A stretch of 64,000 nucleotides of DNA from Diplocarpon mali (GCA_024741835.1 JAENRP010000189.1:17308-81307); one strand, 5' to 3'. Positions 22,617 to 35,531 are shown, counted from the first letter of the stretch. Program-made: numbers and translations. The notes: generated by a model from the sequence alone, not told the origin.

Positions 22617-25600
22617 ACAATTCTATGAGGACAGAGGCTGCTGCAACATTGAACTTTGCAGTCCGATGATACACGGGGTAGGCTTTGTGATTTGATGTTG
22701 TCACGTTTGGAGGGGAGCCGGAGATAGTTGATTGATTTCAAGAGTGGAAGATGTGTTAAGGTGTTAGGTAGGTAGGTATTCACTCCAGTCTGTAGTAGCG
22801 CCAAAATATTAGCGAATATCTCCGAAGTTGTAGAGGTCTGATCCTAGCAAATATCATCGATACGAAAAAAAAACGTGGCAAGAACAAGAAATCGACAAGC
22901 AAGAATTGACGTTTATTAGATGCTATGTAGCGTCACTTTTGATCAAGAATTCGTTAAGCCTGTCTTTTTTCCCCTCCTAATTTATGAGGGTGGATGTCTT
23001 GATTCAGTGCCCCGCAAACTCACGCGGCGCCATCGCGTGCTGCACCTTTCTAGTTCTATATATGGGTATTCCTTGCTATTATTATGTCGTTACTGCATTG
23101 GTAGTTTTTCAAAATCTTCCGTTGGCGTGAATGAGTGTTAGTGACGTGTTTTTTCATTGCTTTACTGTGCTTGGGCTTCTACGGGTTGGAATCCTATCCT
23201 CAGAGTTCCAGCAATATCATGGTTGGCGAGTCACTTATAAAACTCTCTCTGCACCAGCTTGTTGGTGGATGGAATGTTCCTCATAATTTCAATATAAGCT
23301 CTTGTGTGCCATAGTTGGGACCTTTTCACCAGTTGGCCAGCAATCTCTTGATGTTTTGATGCTCTCTTTTCTAATTACCCCAGATACTCAGAGTTTTTAG
23401 TTTAGACACTCTGTTCTTTTCTGGTTTTAAGCCCTCATTGCCACAGTCAACTTGGCAGCTGCCCCATATCAGTGTGGCCTGCTACTGGAGCCTCTCCTGT
23501 CCAACTCATCATCTGGGTATCTGCTAATGGAAGGGTATTCAAATTTGGACCGTACATATAAATTGTGTCAATATCTTCAAGGGCGAGGAACTGCTACAAT
23601 GCCCAAGACCTCATAAGAGAATTATTCTGCGCTATCTTCACGATGTTATTGCGCCCTGAGATTCATACAAACACTCAGGTAACTGGTCTCTTCTATAGAC
23701 TGCATAATCGCAAGTCTAAACAGCAAATTCCTCTGCCATGCATACATAGCTCTTATTCTTTTATTCTCCTGAAAAAGTTAGTAGAGTTTTCATGTCATCG
23801 AAGCGGAAGGGAAGTTCTTCAACTATGCTAGTATGTAGAAGCTTGCCGATCATAAAGCCGGGAGATGATTTGTACCATGAGCAGCGCGTATAGCAATCCT
23901 TCGTTGATTGTTGTATACGAACATATCCTATATCGCTCACCTGTTCTTATGAGCAAGCCAAAGCAAGGCAAAATAATGATTCAATCATATTATCAGATCC
24001 CGGGGGACCCAGTCAGCCTGCATGTTCCAATCAGTGTTGAAAGATCTATTCGTTAATGAATCCCGTTTAAAAGATACATCTCGTATATTTCCCAGCCTCC
24101 AGCTCTGTTGGATTTTTTTTATAATATCGCTTTTACCTCCCCGAAAAATTTCCACTTTGCCAAAAGACAGTAATTTCAGCCAAAGACATACATCCTAAAT
24201 TATTTTTCGGCCAGAGATCATGCATGCGTGGAAAAGCTTCGACAGCTCGGTGCCAAATTGCCAACTACTCTCTTGAAACTCATTCGCAGACACCATCATC
24301 GCTAGCTTCAACGAAATTCGCTCAGTATAAACGGGGATCGATCGATGAAGCGTGTACGGGAACAAAAATAACGGGACAAACGCTTGAGCTGGCTGCGACG
24401 CCAGGGGATAGAAATATCTATTCACCGCGGTATAAAACCTCAAAAAAGAAAAAGAAAATTCTGGAGAATGAAAAAAATTGTAGAACTCAACTTGAAGCCC
24501 GGAAAATTGCTGCGAGCTTCCAGTTTACAAAACTATCTCGATAGATTTTCGAGAATATGGCATAATAGCTTATCGAAATTGATTCTCCGAAGGGAGCTTG
24601 AACGAGGGTAAGGTAGGAAATAACAGCTCTCCAATGGCCCGGCTTTGGGCAGCGGAGATATCTTTATGCACTATACTATTGACGATATGATGCATTATTT
24701 TTGTTATGGTATTCAACTTTTTGGTAGGGCGCCGGGGAGAACGCAGCGGCGGGAAGCATCTCACGAGCTTCACCCGGCGATCCAGCATGCCAGCATTGAA
24801 GGAGCACTTCCACTCAGCTCCAAACACAGCTTTAAGTAACATTGAGCCTTGAGCTTGAATCGCCGGGATTCCAAAGTTGACAGAGGGCGCATACTATGCT
24901 CGCAACTTGGACACTTCGGTTTTCTCGGGAAATGCCACAGCATCCAGTCATCTGAACTTCATGCGGTCTACAGCTGGATTCTAAGACTTCGATATTAAAG
25001 ACGGAACTGTACGGCAGATTTCGAAATTTAGCCCGAGTTTCCAGATTTGGGTCTAGATTACAACCAGGTCTTCATAAACTCTGCGATCCCAGGGGCAGCT
25101 CAGCCTCCGAAAATTACTCGATCAGGCTTCCACATATTTCACCAAGGTGTCGGGACACTCACAATTATCAAAGAACAATGCGAGCATCAAGTTCCGCCCA
25201 TCCTCGATATGCAGCATCTTTTCTCTCGATTTCTTATGGATTCCTGGACAGGAATGAGCAGAGCAGAGCTGTCACTAGCTACGTACTCGAGTTTCTCAGA
25301 ATCCCGACTAGTAACTCTAGCTAATGAGACAACATGAGACAAAGCCACCGCCAGTTGCTATCTGATCATTTGTCACTGAAATACAAAGAGGAATTGAGAA
25401 GTGTTACGACGACACGAAGGATTCTGCACTCGGCTTAAGTGCCGATATATTTAAGACTCATCCCTCCCTACGGTCTATGACATCCTCGGATAGGCAATTC
25501 ATTTTAGGCCTACTCCAATTTTCAGCATCGAAGAGGATCTTCAAGATCTTGAAAGGTGCCGAATTCCAAGGATCGTGTGGTACCCCACTGCCGCCATTGC

Positions 25601-27609
25601 CGCCATTGCCTGTTGCCAAAAGGCTGGCACAGCATCTAGGGGCCCTCACTTTGTGTAACGAGCGTTCTTCTTACTCGCTTAGAGTTACATATCGAATTTA
25701 ACTGTGTTTTTCTAGAACCCTAACCCTGAGAGATATACTTATATTAGACTGGTATGTACACTAATACATTGCACGGGCATTCGGGCGGTTTTCTTGGCAC
25801 TCCTTCAGGCACAGAATCTAGATATCATACATTTGCTACACTATTCACATTCACATGGGGTAAGTGATCTGCCACTCGCAGAAGCTCACTGGATGCTAGA
25901 CCGAGGCTGTACTTTGAGAACTTACTGTCGTAGATCCCAAAGTTTTTCTATGGTCTCTGGCTCTTTACTATTGCTCGTCTGTCTCCCAGGGTCAATTGTG
26001 GCCAAACACTTTCCGCCACGCAATGAGAGGAGATCAGTGGGTGCGATTTATTTGCCGTGTGAACAGGCATCTAGGTCCACTTAGAAGAACAAGAAGCTGA
26101 TCCTTCATTGCTCACAGAGGACACTACAAATACGGCCCCTAGTCCGATCGCGGAAGCACATTAGCAAAAGTGGCAATAATTCTGCTACAGATAATACTTC
26201 TGTGATAGGTAGTAGTTGGACGGTTAGTGCACCATGCCTAATCCTAACATACAAACGCAACTCACAGTGATCAATCTCAGCCAGTTAAGAGACCTCTTTT
26301 AAAGCCAGGCTTGAAAGTCCCGCATGTCGACAAGCAAACTCCACTGTCAGGGCCGAATATGAAAAGGGCGGCAGGAACCCCCCCCACAAGCTTAAAGCCG
26401 CACTCATATAAGTCTGCAACTACACGCCTCCTGGTTCTGATCAAGGTCTTCCTGCAGATAACCCCTCCATCTTTGAAATGGTGGGGTCAGCGGCAGTTCC
26501 AAACGTTGAGTGAGGCACATCTGTGCGGATGCTAAATTTTGAGGTGACAAACCGTATCGACGACGATCTCTGCTTCCATCACCCAACTCTGAGACTCAGC
26601 GGTTGATGAGCCATCATATTCTAGTCCGCCACGCGTATGGATGGGATTCTCCTATTTCGACAAGGGGTCTTTTCGAGTCCCGCCTTTTCTTGAGGAACAG
26701 AAAGCCCATATAAACGCATATTACCACAAGAGTGAGACCAGTAGTCGAGAAAAGAATTACAAATAGCAGCGCCTGCATAATAATTGGTGCCATTGTGCAT
26801 GGAACCTGACCGTCACACCACTAGATCTGCTCCCCCAAATGGTCAGCATGATTCTTTCCACTTCATTCAAAGCATACCTGCAAGGCCTAGTCGGTTTGAT
26901 TCCTCTAGAATCGTAAAATTCAGCCCAGAGTACACCCGACTTGCTATGGTTGATTCCAAAAGGATGCTAAGGATACGCTGATCGTCGGTGTCGAATGCGT
27001 GGTTAATACCAAACGAATTTTTGCAAATCAGCGAGGTTTGATCCGCGTGAAAATATACAGGAGGTTTCGATATAAGGATACAGTAATGGGATAGCAGGTT
27101 AAAAAGGTAAGCTGGATTTGAGGATACAGATGTAGTTTTAAACCGTTCACGAAGACGCCCCTAGTAAGTGTTTGGGTAGATAACAATGACTTGGAGGAAG
27201 GCACGATTGAAAAGCAAAAAGTTACCAACATTGAAAATGCCATCTTAATCTTAACTCGTCCAGAGTTTTCAGAGCCAAAGAAAAAAAAGAGACAGGAAAT
27301 CTGAACATTTTTTAGTTCAGATGGTTGTTGCAAACTGTGTTGCGCAAGGAATCGCTTGGGGCGTACCACACGTAAACAATTGAAAAGGGGTTGTGTAAAA
27401 CACGTGATAGTTGCACATTTGCTCCTAGGCAGAAGATGGCAGATTGAGGGCACAAGAATCGTACGTGAACACGCGGATCAGAAATGTGGCTGTAGCCTTG
27501 CATTGTCAGGTACAGAGTGTACAGTCCTCTGTTTCGCATTACGGCTCTGATTGGGGTGCATGGGAGCTAGTTGGAACTGCACAGTATTCAAACAGGGTCA
27601 AGGCCATTA
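22617..27609. other. Gene-poor flank of the transposon block
   Basis: About 5 kb, including the unresolved 5' end of UBP12 at its left edge. I see no ORF with domain or splice support; open frames are under 110 codons. There is an A-rich stretch at 24440-24480. The fragment AACCCTAACCC at 25717-25727 is only about two telomere-type units. The sequence is unique-looking up to the target site TGTTT at 27610. Confidence 0.5.
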
Positions 27610-27614
27610 TGTTT
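27610..27614. repeat. Target site duplication TGTTT (left) of the outer element
   Basis: It matches TGTTT at 48851-48855, directly outside the other LTR. Confidence 0.9.
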
Positions 27615-27854
27615 TATAGCAATGAGGTTCTCTGATAGTGAACTTGATAGTAAACTAGAAGAGGGCACGAAGAAGTATGAGGTGCAAACGACGATATTAG
27701 GTGTCTTATGTCTTGATTTATAAGAGCTTTCTAACTACAAGCTATTTAATAAGGGCTGCTACTAAGTTATATAGCAAGTTATATGATATATTATATATAT
27801 GATATATTATATAATAGATCATATGACAAATATATAACGGGCATACTTGCAATA
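27615..27854 (-). repeat. 3' LTR of the outer Copia element
   Basis: A 240-bp copy matching 48611-48850 end to end without indels. It begins TATAGCAATGAGG and ends CATACTTGCAATA on the plus strand. A polypurine-like CTCCTTAAAGGGGTG (minus strand) abuts its inner edge at 27855-27869. Confidence 0.93.
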
Positions 27855-27966
27855 CACCCCTTTAAGGAGACCTTTAAAAGTACTTACTAGTAATATATAT
27901 TATATTATAACTTTTGTTATAATCTATAGTTTTTGTATGAAAAATCAACCTGCAGATATAGGAAAT

Positions 27967-28164
27967 TGTCGTGCAGAATGGGCGGAGTCTCCACTTATTC
28001 TGAAGACCCTCCATGTGACTCCTGCTGAGTCATAGACTCTCCCTTTTCTTTCTGAAGTCTCCTTACCATATATATACTAGAGAATAATATAATCAATCAT
28101 CTTCTCCTACTTCTGCGAGCCTCCTAAGCGACCTAATGAAGGCCCTTTAGCCGACCGCACTATA
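27967..28164 (+). repeat. 5' LTR of Copia element 1
   Basis: 198 bp, starting TGTCGTGCAGAATGGG and ending GACCGCACTATA. It aligns gap-free with 35334-35531 and all differences are transitions. Confidence 0.94.
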
Positions 28165-28180
28165 GTTATAAGTCCTGTAA
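28165..28180 (+). other. Candidate primer-binding site of Copia element 1
   Basis: GTTATAAGTCCTGTA directly follows the 5' LTR. It differs only by transitions from GTTATGAGCCCTGC, the complement of the anticodon-stem region of fungal initiator tRNA-Met, and it resembles the outer element's site. Confidence 0.55.
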
Positions 28181-28189
28181 GTACTCTAA

Positions 28190-31100
28190 TATGCTTTCTC
28201 TTTGTATACAACCGGCTAGAGGGCCCTTCGAGCTCTTGACCGACTTTTCGAGTGCTTATAACGACTTAAAGGACCTTTATTTTCAATTAATAAATCTCTA
28301 TTTTCCGATCGAACCTTATTTGCAAACTTTATTTATATACTTAACCTTTTTCACTAGACTTTATTCAATATATCTAATTCTTCGAGCATCTCTAAGCCTT
28401 GCTTTAATACCTCTGCCTCTTAGGTAAAGTGGTTTAGCAAATATATATTCTTTGCAAAGCTCTATAATATCACCATTTTTGCTAATTTGAGACTCTTATT
28501 TAAGTCAATCATAGAGACCGAGCCTTAAGCTCCCTTTATATAGGAGCTTAAGGAACTGGAAACGGCTAACCTTTGCGTAGCATATGCGAGGTTGTATAAA
28601 GAGTATATAGCGACTCCATCCGAACAGATTTACGCCTGCTTTCTTCTAGGAGACTTGTCAAAAGCTCTTTCTCTATAGGCTTCTTATAAAGATATCAAGG
28701 ATGAATATAAAATTCTAATAAAGGAGTACTATATACGTAAGGAAACTTAGAAGACCTAACGCAAATACTATAAGCTACTACTCGAATAGGTCTTTAAGAC
28801 TATTAATAGAACGCTTCTAGCTTCTGCGATAGCTTAAGTATAAATCCAAGCTAAGAAGCTCACCTCCTTAATACCTGATAGAGATACTCTTATAAGTGGA
28901 ACTATAGCTAACGACCTGTAAGCCATTTTAGTAAACTAGCAACTCTTACTCTAAGGCCTAGTTTCTATTTTAAAGCGTGATATTGCGCCTTTTAATAAGG
29001 CTATTCAGTCTTAGACAAGGCTTTAATACTGCGACGTACTATACTAAGGCAAAATTAAGAGAACTAATACTTAGCAGTAGATCTAGGAGTAGTAGGAGGC
29101 GTACTGCCTAGTAGAGTAATACAGTCTTCTTAAGATCAAAGGGAGACTAAGAGTAATTGACTTTTTGGACTTAGTTGTAATAAAGATCAATCTGAGTTAG
29201 GCGACTTATTTAAAGGAGGAAATCATTACTAATAAGCAAATAGGAACCTTATGTAAGTACGACCTAATGCAGCTAAGCCGCGCCCTAGCAGGCATTGAAT
29301 CTAATAGAGCGATCGATAATAAAGGGCTAGCAGTTTTTGCTACTTAAGAGTCTCTCTTAGATGCCGAAACCCCTTTGCAAGCTCTAGCGAGCAGCTCCCG
29401 AAGTCGCTCTATAAGCTTTAGAAGGAAGATTAGGCCTAAGTGCCTTTGTAGAGGCTTTAAAAATCACTATTAGAAGCCTTAGGACTATCGGAAACTATTG
29501 TATACTATAGACGGGCGCAAGGACAAATTAAAGGCTCTCCCCTTGCGAGAGGAGGTCCTATGAATACGAAAGGCGTTAAACGCAAGAGACTAGTTCAAGG
29601 GTCTCCGAGCATGGCTTAAGGAGAATAATATTGCGGTAATAGCGATTAACAAATTCAAGGGAAAGGCTTCAGCCTCTAGGGAGGACGGTTCAAGCAAAAG
29701 GGAGAACTCACCAGTCTTTATAGTAATGGATCCCTCTGCCTTTGACGCTTTTGAAGAATCGTTCAATATCTACTACCTCTTTAAGCTAGAACGCTACCCG
29801 CTCTCCTTAAGTACGCTCCTTAATAACTGCGCAGCCACTTATATTATTAATTCAAAGGATTTACTCATTATAGGCACTTTCAAGCCTTTTGGCAACTTAT
29901 AGCAATATATTAAAGCAGGTACCTTAAGACTCTTAATTATTAGGAGAGGTAATAGATATATGGCAGACTCTCTTCTATAGCGTAATGGCTCTTCTATAGG
30001 GATGACACTTTGCAATATTGCTATTATAGAAGAGTTTACTATTAATATTATCTTAAAGAGGCTCCTCGCGGATAAGGGTTTTTAGTACTCTAGGGTAGAC
30101 CTTACTTTGCGCTTTAGGAGTATTAAAGATTCTATAAAGTAAGCTTAGTTAAAGCGTCGCTATAATCTTATTTTCTTTAAATATAAGCCTATTAACTATT
30201 TAGATCTTCCAAATATACTTTAATATAACTTCTCTGCCTTAATAGCGTTCTCTATAGCTGAGATAACGCTTTATAATAGGTTCTAGTCTAGCTATATACC
30301 TATTAGGGTGCGGGATGACGACGCGTATACTTAGTACCTTCGCGCTGGCCACTTAAGCGCAAAGGCTCTTTAAGTGCTAGTTAAGTGCGCTAAGGGAGTG
30401 AAGATCAGAGGAATATAAAGGCTAGAGTGCCCTATATGCGCAGTAGCGTCTGCTAGGCAAGTTATTTCTTATACTACCTTTGAGAACCGATCTTTAAAGC
30501 CCTTCTTTAAGATCTCCTAGGATCTCTTTGACTTTTTAGATAACTTATATAATAGTTGCTTATAGGTTCTTTTAATTAAGGACAAGTATAGTAGTATACT
30601 CTAGACGTTCCTACTAAGATCGAAGGGCAGAGACGTAGTTATAGAGGTCCTCTAGGCCTTTGAAGTATAGGTGAAACGCTAATATAGGCTTTTAATTTAT
30701 AAGATTAGGCAAGATAATGACACTTTAGTAATCTCCCTAAGGGAAGACTCTCTTATAAAGTACTAGAGATGGGTAAAAGAGGAGGGAATTGATTTGGAGC
30801 TTATTCCTACCTATATATACTAACCTAATAAAGGCGCGAAGCGAGTAGGAAGGGAGTTGATTAAACGCTTTATTAAAATGAGGATCTACGCCAGGCTTTT
30901 AGCAAGCCTTTGGCTAAAGGTTATAAAGGCTATTATATACCTTTATAACATCTCCCTACTCGCTAGGAAGAAGATGATCTTATTAAGTAAGGCTTTCTAT
31001 AGTTGGTTTAAGTAATATTTTCAATTTTATAAGCCGCTGCTTATTAAGTAGATAATAGCAAGCTTAAAGCCTAACTAGAGTCGCGTTTATGCGTATAGCG

Positions 31101-33895
31101 CTTGCGTATACCCTTTAATTAAGGAGAGGGAGGCGGGGAGAGACCGCCGAACCTTTAAAATTAAACTATAAAGGCACTTAGGTTACTTAATTAGATATAT
31201 TACCTCTAATGTTTATAGAATCTAGGTTCCTATGCTCTAGCGAGTAATAACAACTTATAATATCGAATTCGATAAGTCTCTCTTCTATAGTCTAGAAGCT
31301 AAGCGCGCAAATCCTATATCGCGCTAGGAACTTAAGACAACCTTCCAATTGATTAAAGAGGAAGAGGGAGCTTAGGACACTAAGTTCGAAGGCATTTTCG
31401 AAGAATCGGAGCTTATTATAGAGTCGAACGCAATTGCTGTAGAAGAAGCCGCTGTATAAGAAGAGCTTATATTATAGACTAACGCTGCTTTATAGCCTTT
31501 AACTAATAATATAAAAGGCCTTAACTTAAATCTAAATTCTTTAAGAGACCCGCTTGGAAACTTAAGGGTAGAAGCAAGCGAACTGGAAGCTACTTCGCCA
31601 GTCTTTAAGAAGGCAAATGGCGACTAAAGCTTAGGGGTAATGATTCCCTATAAAGGCCCTACTGAAGAAGGAACTATAGACGACTCTAAGGAAGTCTTTA
31701 GAGATAAGTTCTATAAGGCGATCGGCAGATCTTTAGCTGCTATTCTATATAAGAATAGAGATGGCTTAAGGGCTTTAAGATAGAGTCTTCGGTTATAAAG
31801 GCAAGCCTTAGTGAACTTTGGTAAAAGGCTAGAGGCACTGCTGCCAAGATCTAGGAGGAGCTTTAATAGTCTTATAAGAAGCGACCTAGTAAGAGGAATA
31901 GGCCCTAATAATATAATACCTCAAGTTGTAATACTAGCTTAAAGACTATAGGCTTAGGAGATAAAGCTACTTAGACTTTTAAAGGAACCTTTAATAATGA
32001 TAAAAATAGAAGAGGAGACCTATAGAGAAAAGCGCAAGGAGGAACTCCCTCTTCTTAGGCAAAAGAGGATAAGACGCTTAAGCGTTAAGCAATAGGAGAC
32101 TTTAAAAGTATATGCTACTGCTTTAGAGTATATACTCTCTTAAAGCAATATTGATTTACCTTACTCCTTATATATGCAGGAGTTTATATCGACCTTTTAA
32201 GCGAACGAATAGATAAAGGAGGATAGGAAGGACTATTTGACGGTTTATATAGTTATTAAAGCTGCAGTTGATAGTTAGGCAAAGGATAGAGCGCAGTCTC
32301 TTAATCGCTTATAGTACTAAGGCTCTCTACTAAAGCCTTCGAAAGGATGGCTGGACTTAGAGAAGTACCCTTTTAGCAAACGATTTAAGGAAGGAGGGCG
32401 CTAGGAGATCAGGAATTTAGAATCTCGGAGTTGCTAGAGAATCGTGCGGAAGGATTACTTAAAGTCCCTGCTAATACTATTAAAATGGGTTTTTACTTAT
32501 AAGGTCAATAGCTTTAGCGAGCTTCTAAAGTGCCGATTATAGCTAATTGTTCGAGGGGATCTCTAAGACAAAGCTTCAATTTTCTCAACCTACGCAGCTA
32601 CGCTTATAGCAAGGTCTTTTAAGGTACTAATAGCGCTTGCTGCGTACTTTGATATAGAAGTAAAGTAGTTCAATATCGTTAATGCGTTTATCAACGCTCC
32701 TAGAGACTTAAGGAGTGCTCTAGTCATATGCTTCCTACTAGATGGCTTTAAGCGCCTTAGTATAGTAGTAGAACTGGACCGCGCGCTTTATAGGTTGAAA
32801 GACTCTTTGGCGCTATAGTATAGGAACTTCGCAGGAACGCTTAAGGGCCTTTAACTCAAGCTACTAGGCGAGGAGCCTTATATTTTTACAACAAAGGATC
32901 GCATAGTCTTTATAGCGTTTTATATTAATAATATTCAAGTGTTATATAAGGCCTCTAACCTAGATCGGGCGACTCGTCTGATTAAAGACTTAAAGAGGGC
33001 ATATAAGCTTACTATTATAGGAGATATCTCCTAGTTCCTTAGAGTAAGGATTATTTAGGATAGGAAGGCAAAGAGGATCTCCTTAGTTTATAATACCTAT
33101 ATTAAGAAGATTGCTTAAAAGTTCGGAGCTGATATAGGGAGAGTGCCTAATACTCTACTGCTAAAGAAGGAGTTTATTAAGAACTTAGGGCAAGCTTCCT
33201 TAGAAAAGGTAAAGGAGTACTAAGAGAAAATAGGCTCTATTCTTTATATAGCAATTATAATACGCCTGGATATTGCGTTCGCAGCCTCCTAACTGTCTTT
33301 CTTTCTAACTAATCTAAGCTTTAAGCACCTCTCAGCTGCGGACTGGACGCTTCGATACTTATACAGCATGCGCTTTTTAGGAATTGCCTATAGCTTTAAG
33401 GCTAGGGAACACCAATTGGTTGCTTCTTTAAATGCTTCTTTTAAAGATGATTAAAAGACCTGCAGATCCTCTTAGGGATATGTCTTCTTCCTATTTAAAG
33501 GATTAATTATTTAGAAAGCGAATCGCTAAGCGACTATTACGCTCTCCTTTACTAAAGTAGAACTCTATGGTATAGTTTCTATTGTAAAGGAGATAATGGC
33601 TATAAAACGCCTCTTTAAGGAGATTCGCATAGACTCCCTCTTTAAATGGAATATATATTGCGATAATTAACAGACGATTCGGCTAATTGTTATAGAGAAT
33701 AAGAAGATTAAGACGAGCCTTTGATATATTGAAATTAGTAATATATAAATCCGCTAGGAGTACTAGAGAGGAAGCTTTTAGATAATCTACCTCCTTACTA
33801 GGGAGATGCACGCAGATGGGCTTACTAAGAACCTGGACCGCTAGAAGTTTAAGAGCTTTATTCGTTTATTAAACCTTTAAAGCTTTTAAATAATC
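28190..33895 (+). pseudogene. RIP-inactivated gag-pol of Copia element 1
   Basis: One reading frame can be followed from about 29.4 to 33.9 kb. Sampled codons at 29441 (CLC knuckle-like TGCCTTTGT), 29822 (protease-like NNCAATYI), 30521 (integrase DLFDFLDN), 32651 (reverse transcriptase FDIEVK) and 33512 (RNase H start) are all in the same phase, so there is no net frameshift over 4 kb. Other landmarks are a gag-pre-integrase block with CPIC near 30.43 kb, the RNase H segment GYVFFLFKG and the C-terminal LTREMHADGLTK at about 33,791-33,829. Tens of in-frame stops are nearly all TAA or TAG where Gln is expected; a TGA near 33722 stands for an Arg codon. The gag start was not resolved. Not expressed as an intact polyprotein. 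Confidence 0.85.
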
Positions 33896-34150
33896 GTTTA
33901 GCAACTCGTACTTGCTAGTAAGTAGTTACTTATTATTAAGAGACTTGTACTTATAAGCTCTTACTCTCTTATAGTTACGTTCATTTGATCTTCTTTTGCA
34001 AAGTGTACTATAGAAGCTTCTCCTTTTCTAAAATTATAGAATAGGTAACGTTCTTAAGCTGCTATTGCAGGGCGTAACCCTTTCTTAGATCCTCTTAGCT
34101 AGGGCTAGGAGCTGCGAAGCTATAGCTATGAGCTTTATATAGATCTCCTC

Positions 34151-35008
34151 TTAAGAGAGGCCCGGAGGCACTCCCTCGGCCAGAGGCCTGCTGGCAAATA
34201 TACTAATAATAGCAGGGGCGAAGGCAGGGGGTGCGGCGGCGGCGATAGCAGGAGCGGCGATAGCGGGGGCTGGGGAGACGAACGGAGATACAAACAGGTT
34301 GGCGTTAGCGGCGACAGTAGGGATAGGAGTGGCAGCGGCGGCGAGAGAGGGGAATAGGGCGGCGGAGGATAGGCCGGCGGCGAACGCAAATAGTATACTA
34401 AGAGCGGGGGAGGCAGTAGCACTACCACTTGCGGAAGTGGCAGGCCTTTCTAGCACCGGGGTCCGATCGCTCTCATCTTTTAAAATCAGCCTAGAACTTA
34501 ATGAGACTTGATAAACGTACTATAGAAGCTCTGGAGCGCACCCTTTACTGCATTAAGCAGTGGTGCTACCTCCTCCTTAGAGGCACCGCAGGCATAAGCC
34601 GATACAATAGCCTCTTAGGAGGCGAGGAGAGGGCCGCTGGCCTACTAGCAGCTATTGCTTAGTATAGTATAACGGACGCAACGTATATTAAAGGTGCTAT
34701 TAAAGTATTGATAATCGAGATTGCTAGTGCTCCTATATGTAATGTAGCGTACGTATGCGTCGTTATATTCTATTATAGGCTCTGGCATATAACGCATAGT
34801 AAGGGCAGGACTTTCTGGTGGCGGCGGCGGTGGCGGCGGCGGCAGGGGCGGTAGGGACGGCGGCGGCGGCTCGTTGCCTAGCAGGCGCTAGGACGAGCGC
34901 GCTAGGGTTCCTACTTCCGAAGGAGCGCTAGCGACCTAGCGCAAAGTTAGTATAACGTAGGGTATAGGGACTTTAAGGGTCTTACTTTATAGGGGCGGCT
35001 GGGGCCAT
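34151..35008 (-). pseudogene. Candidate antisense ORF between RNase H and 3' LTR of Copia element 1
   Basis: On the minus strand an ATG at 35008 opens a 286-codon frame to a stop at 34151. About a dozen interruptions all are TAA/TAG, none TGA. The last 101 codons (34456-34151) are fully open and Ala/Pro/Ser-rich. Five cysteines fall at 34604, 34592, 34583, 34550 and 34538, giving C-x3-C-x2-C-x10-C-x3-C, which could be a zinc-binding cluster. Against it: GC-rich repeats stay open in several frames, a plus-strand frame (phase of 34501) also lacks TGA from 34141 to the LTR, and TCA/TGA are depleted by RIP. The family is not recognised. Treat as a hypothesis. Confidence 0.35.
34200..34900. repeat. 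GC-rich GGC/GCG tracts inside Copia element 1
   Basis: Tracts at about 34211-34265, 34330-34380 and 34818-34872 consist largely of GGC/GCG/GCA triplets. They stand out from the AT-shifted surroundings. They contain almost no CpA, so RIP has few targets there. Confidence 0.7.
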
Positions 35009-35333
35009 AATAAGCAGGAGTTCCTTCTATATTTAAAAATTATTAGTACAAAGATGATATTTTAAATGATAAAGGAGGGTTGTTTTTGAAAGAAGGGAAA
35101 GAGAACCTTTGCGATGGAAATACTTTATAGGAAGCCTAATGGAGTACTAGCGTAGAATCGCGAAGATTCCTAAGCGCGCTTGTTACCTATAGTGACCCTT
35201 CTTATTTTGAAAGGAACGACCTTTAGAAGGGCGGCATATAAGATAAAGCCTCTTTTCCTTATAACTGCCATTCTTTCTTTTGTTTTATCTATATAGTTGA
35301 GCGATCTTAGGAGCATTGCTTAACTAAGGGGTG

Positions 35334-35531
35334 TGTTATATAAAATGGGCGGAGTCTTTACTTATTCTAAAGACCCTTTACGTGACTCCTGCTGAGTTAT
35401 AGACTCTCCCTTTTCTTTCTGAAGTCTTCTTATCATATATATACTAGAGAATAATATAATCAATTATCTTCCCCTACTTCTGCGAGCCTCCTAAGCGACC
35501 TAATGAAGGCCCTCCAGCCGACCGCACCACA
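35334..35531 (+). repeat. 3' LTR of Copia element 1
   Basis: 198 bp, starting TGTTATATAAAATGGG and ending GACCGCACCACA, followed directly by the GAAAT target duplicate. Confidence 0.94.

Larger units (their letters stand above)
27967..35531 (+). mobile_element. Nested Ty1/Copia element 1, full length, plus strand
   Basis: A 7,565-bp element with 198-bp LTRs (27967-28164, 35334-35531) and target duplication GAAAT at 27962-27966 and 35532-35536. It lies in the outer element 112 bp inside its 3' LTR. Gag-pol can be followed on the plus strand in one frame, and stops are almost all TAA/TAG at expected Gln positions. It is longer than a standard Copia because about 1.4 kb of non-pol DNA, including GC-rich tracts, lies between RNase H and the 3' LTR. 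A polypurine run AACTAAGGGGTG precedes the 3' LTR. LTR differences are transitions only, about 10 percent, as expected for RIP. Confidence 0.95.

Noticed and set aside
25717..25727. Telomere-like AACCCTAACCC
   Set aside because: Only about two units in unique sequence; too short to call an interstitial telomeric repeat.
34299..34511. Plus-strand Ala-rich frame in Copia element 1
   Set aside because: It arises from GGC/GCG repeats that are open in several phases; it ends in TGA-TAA and has no recognisable features.
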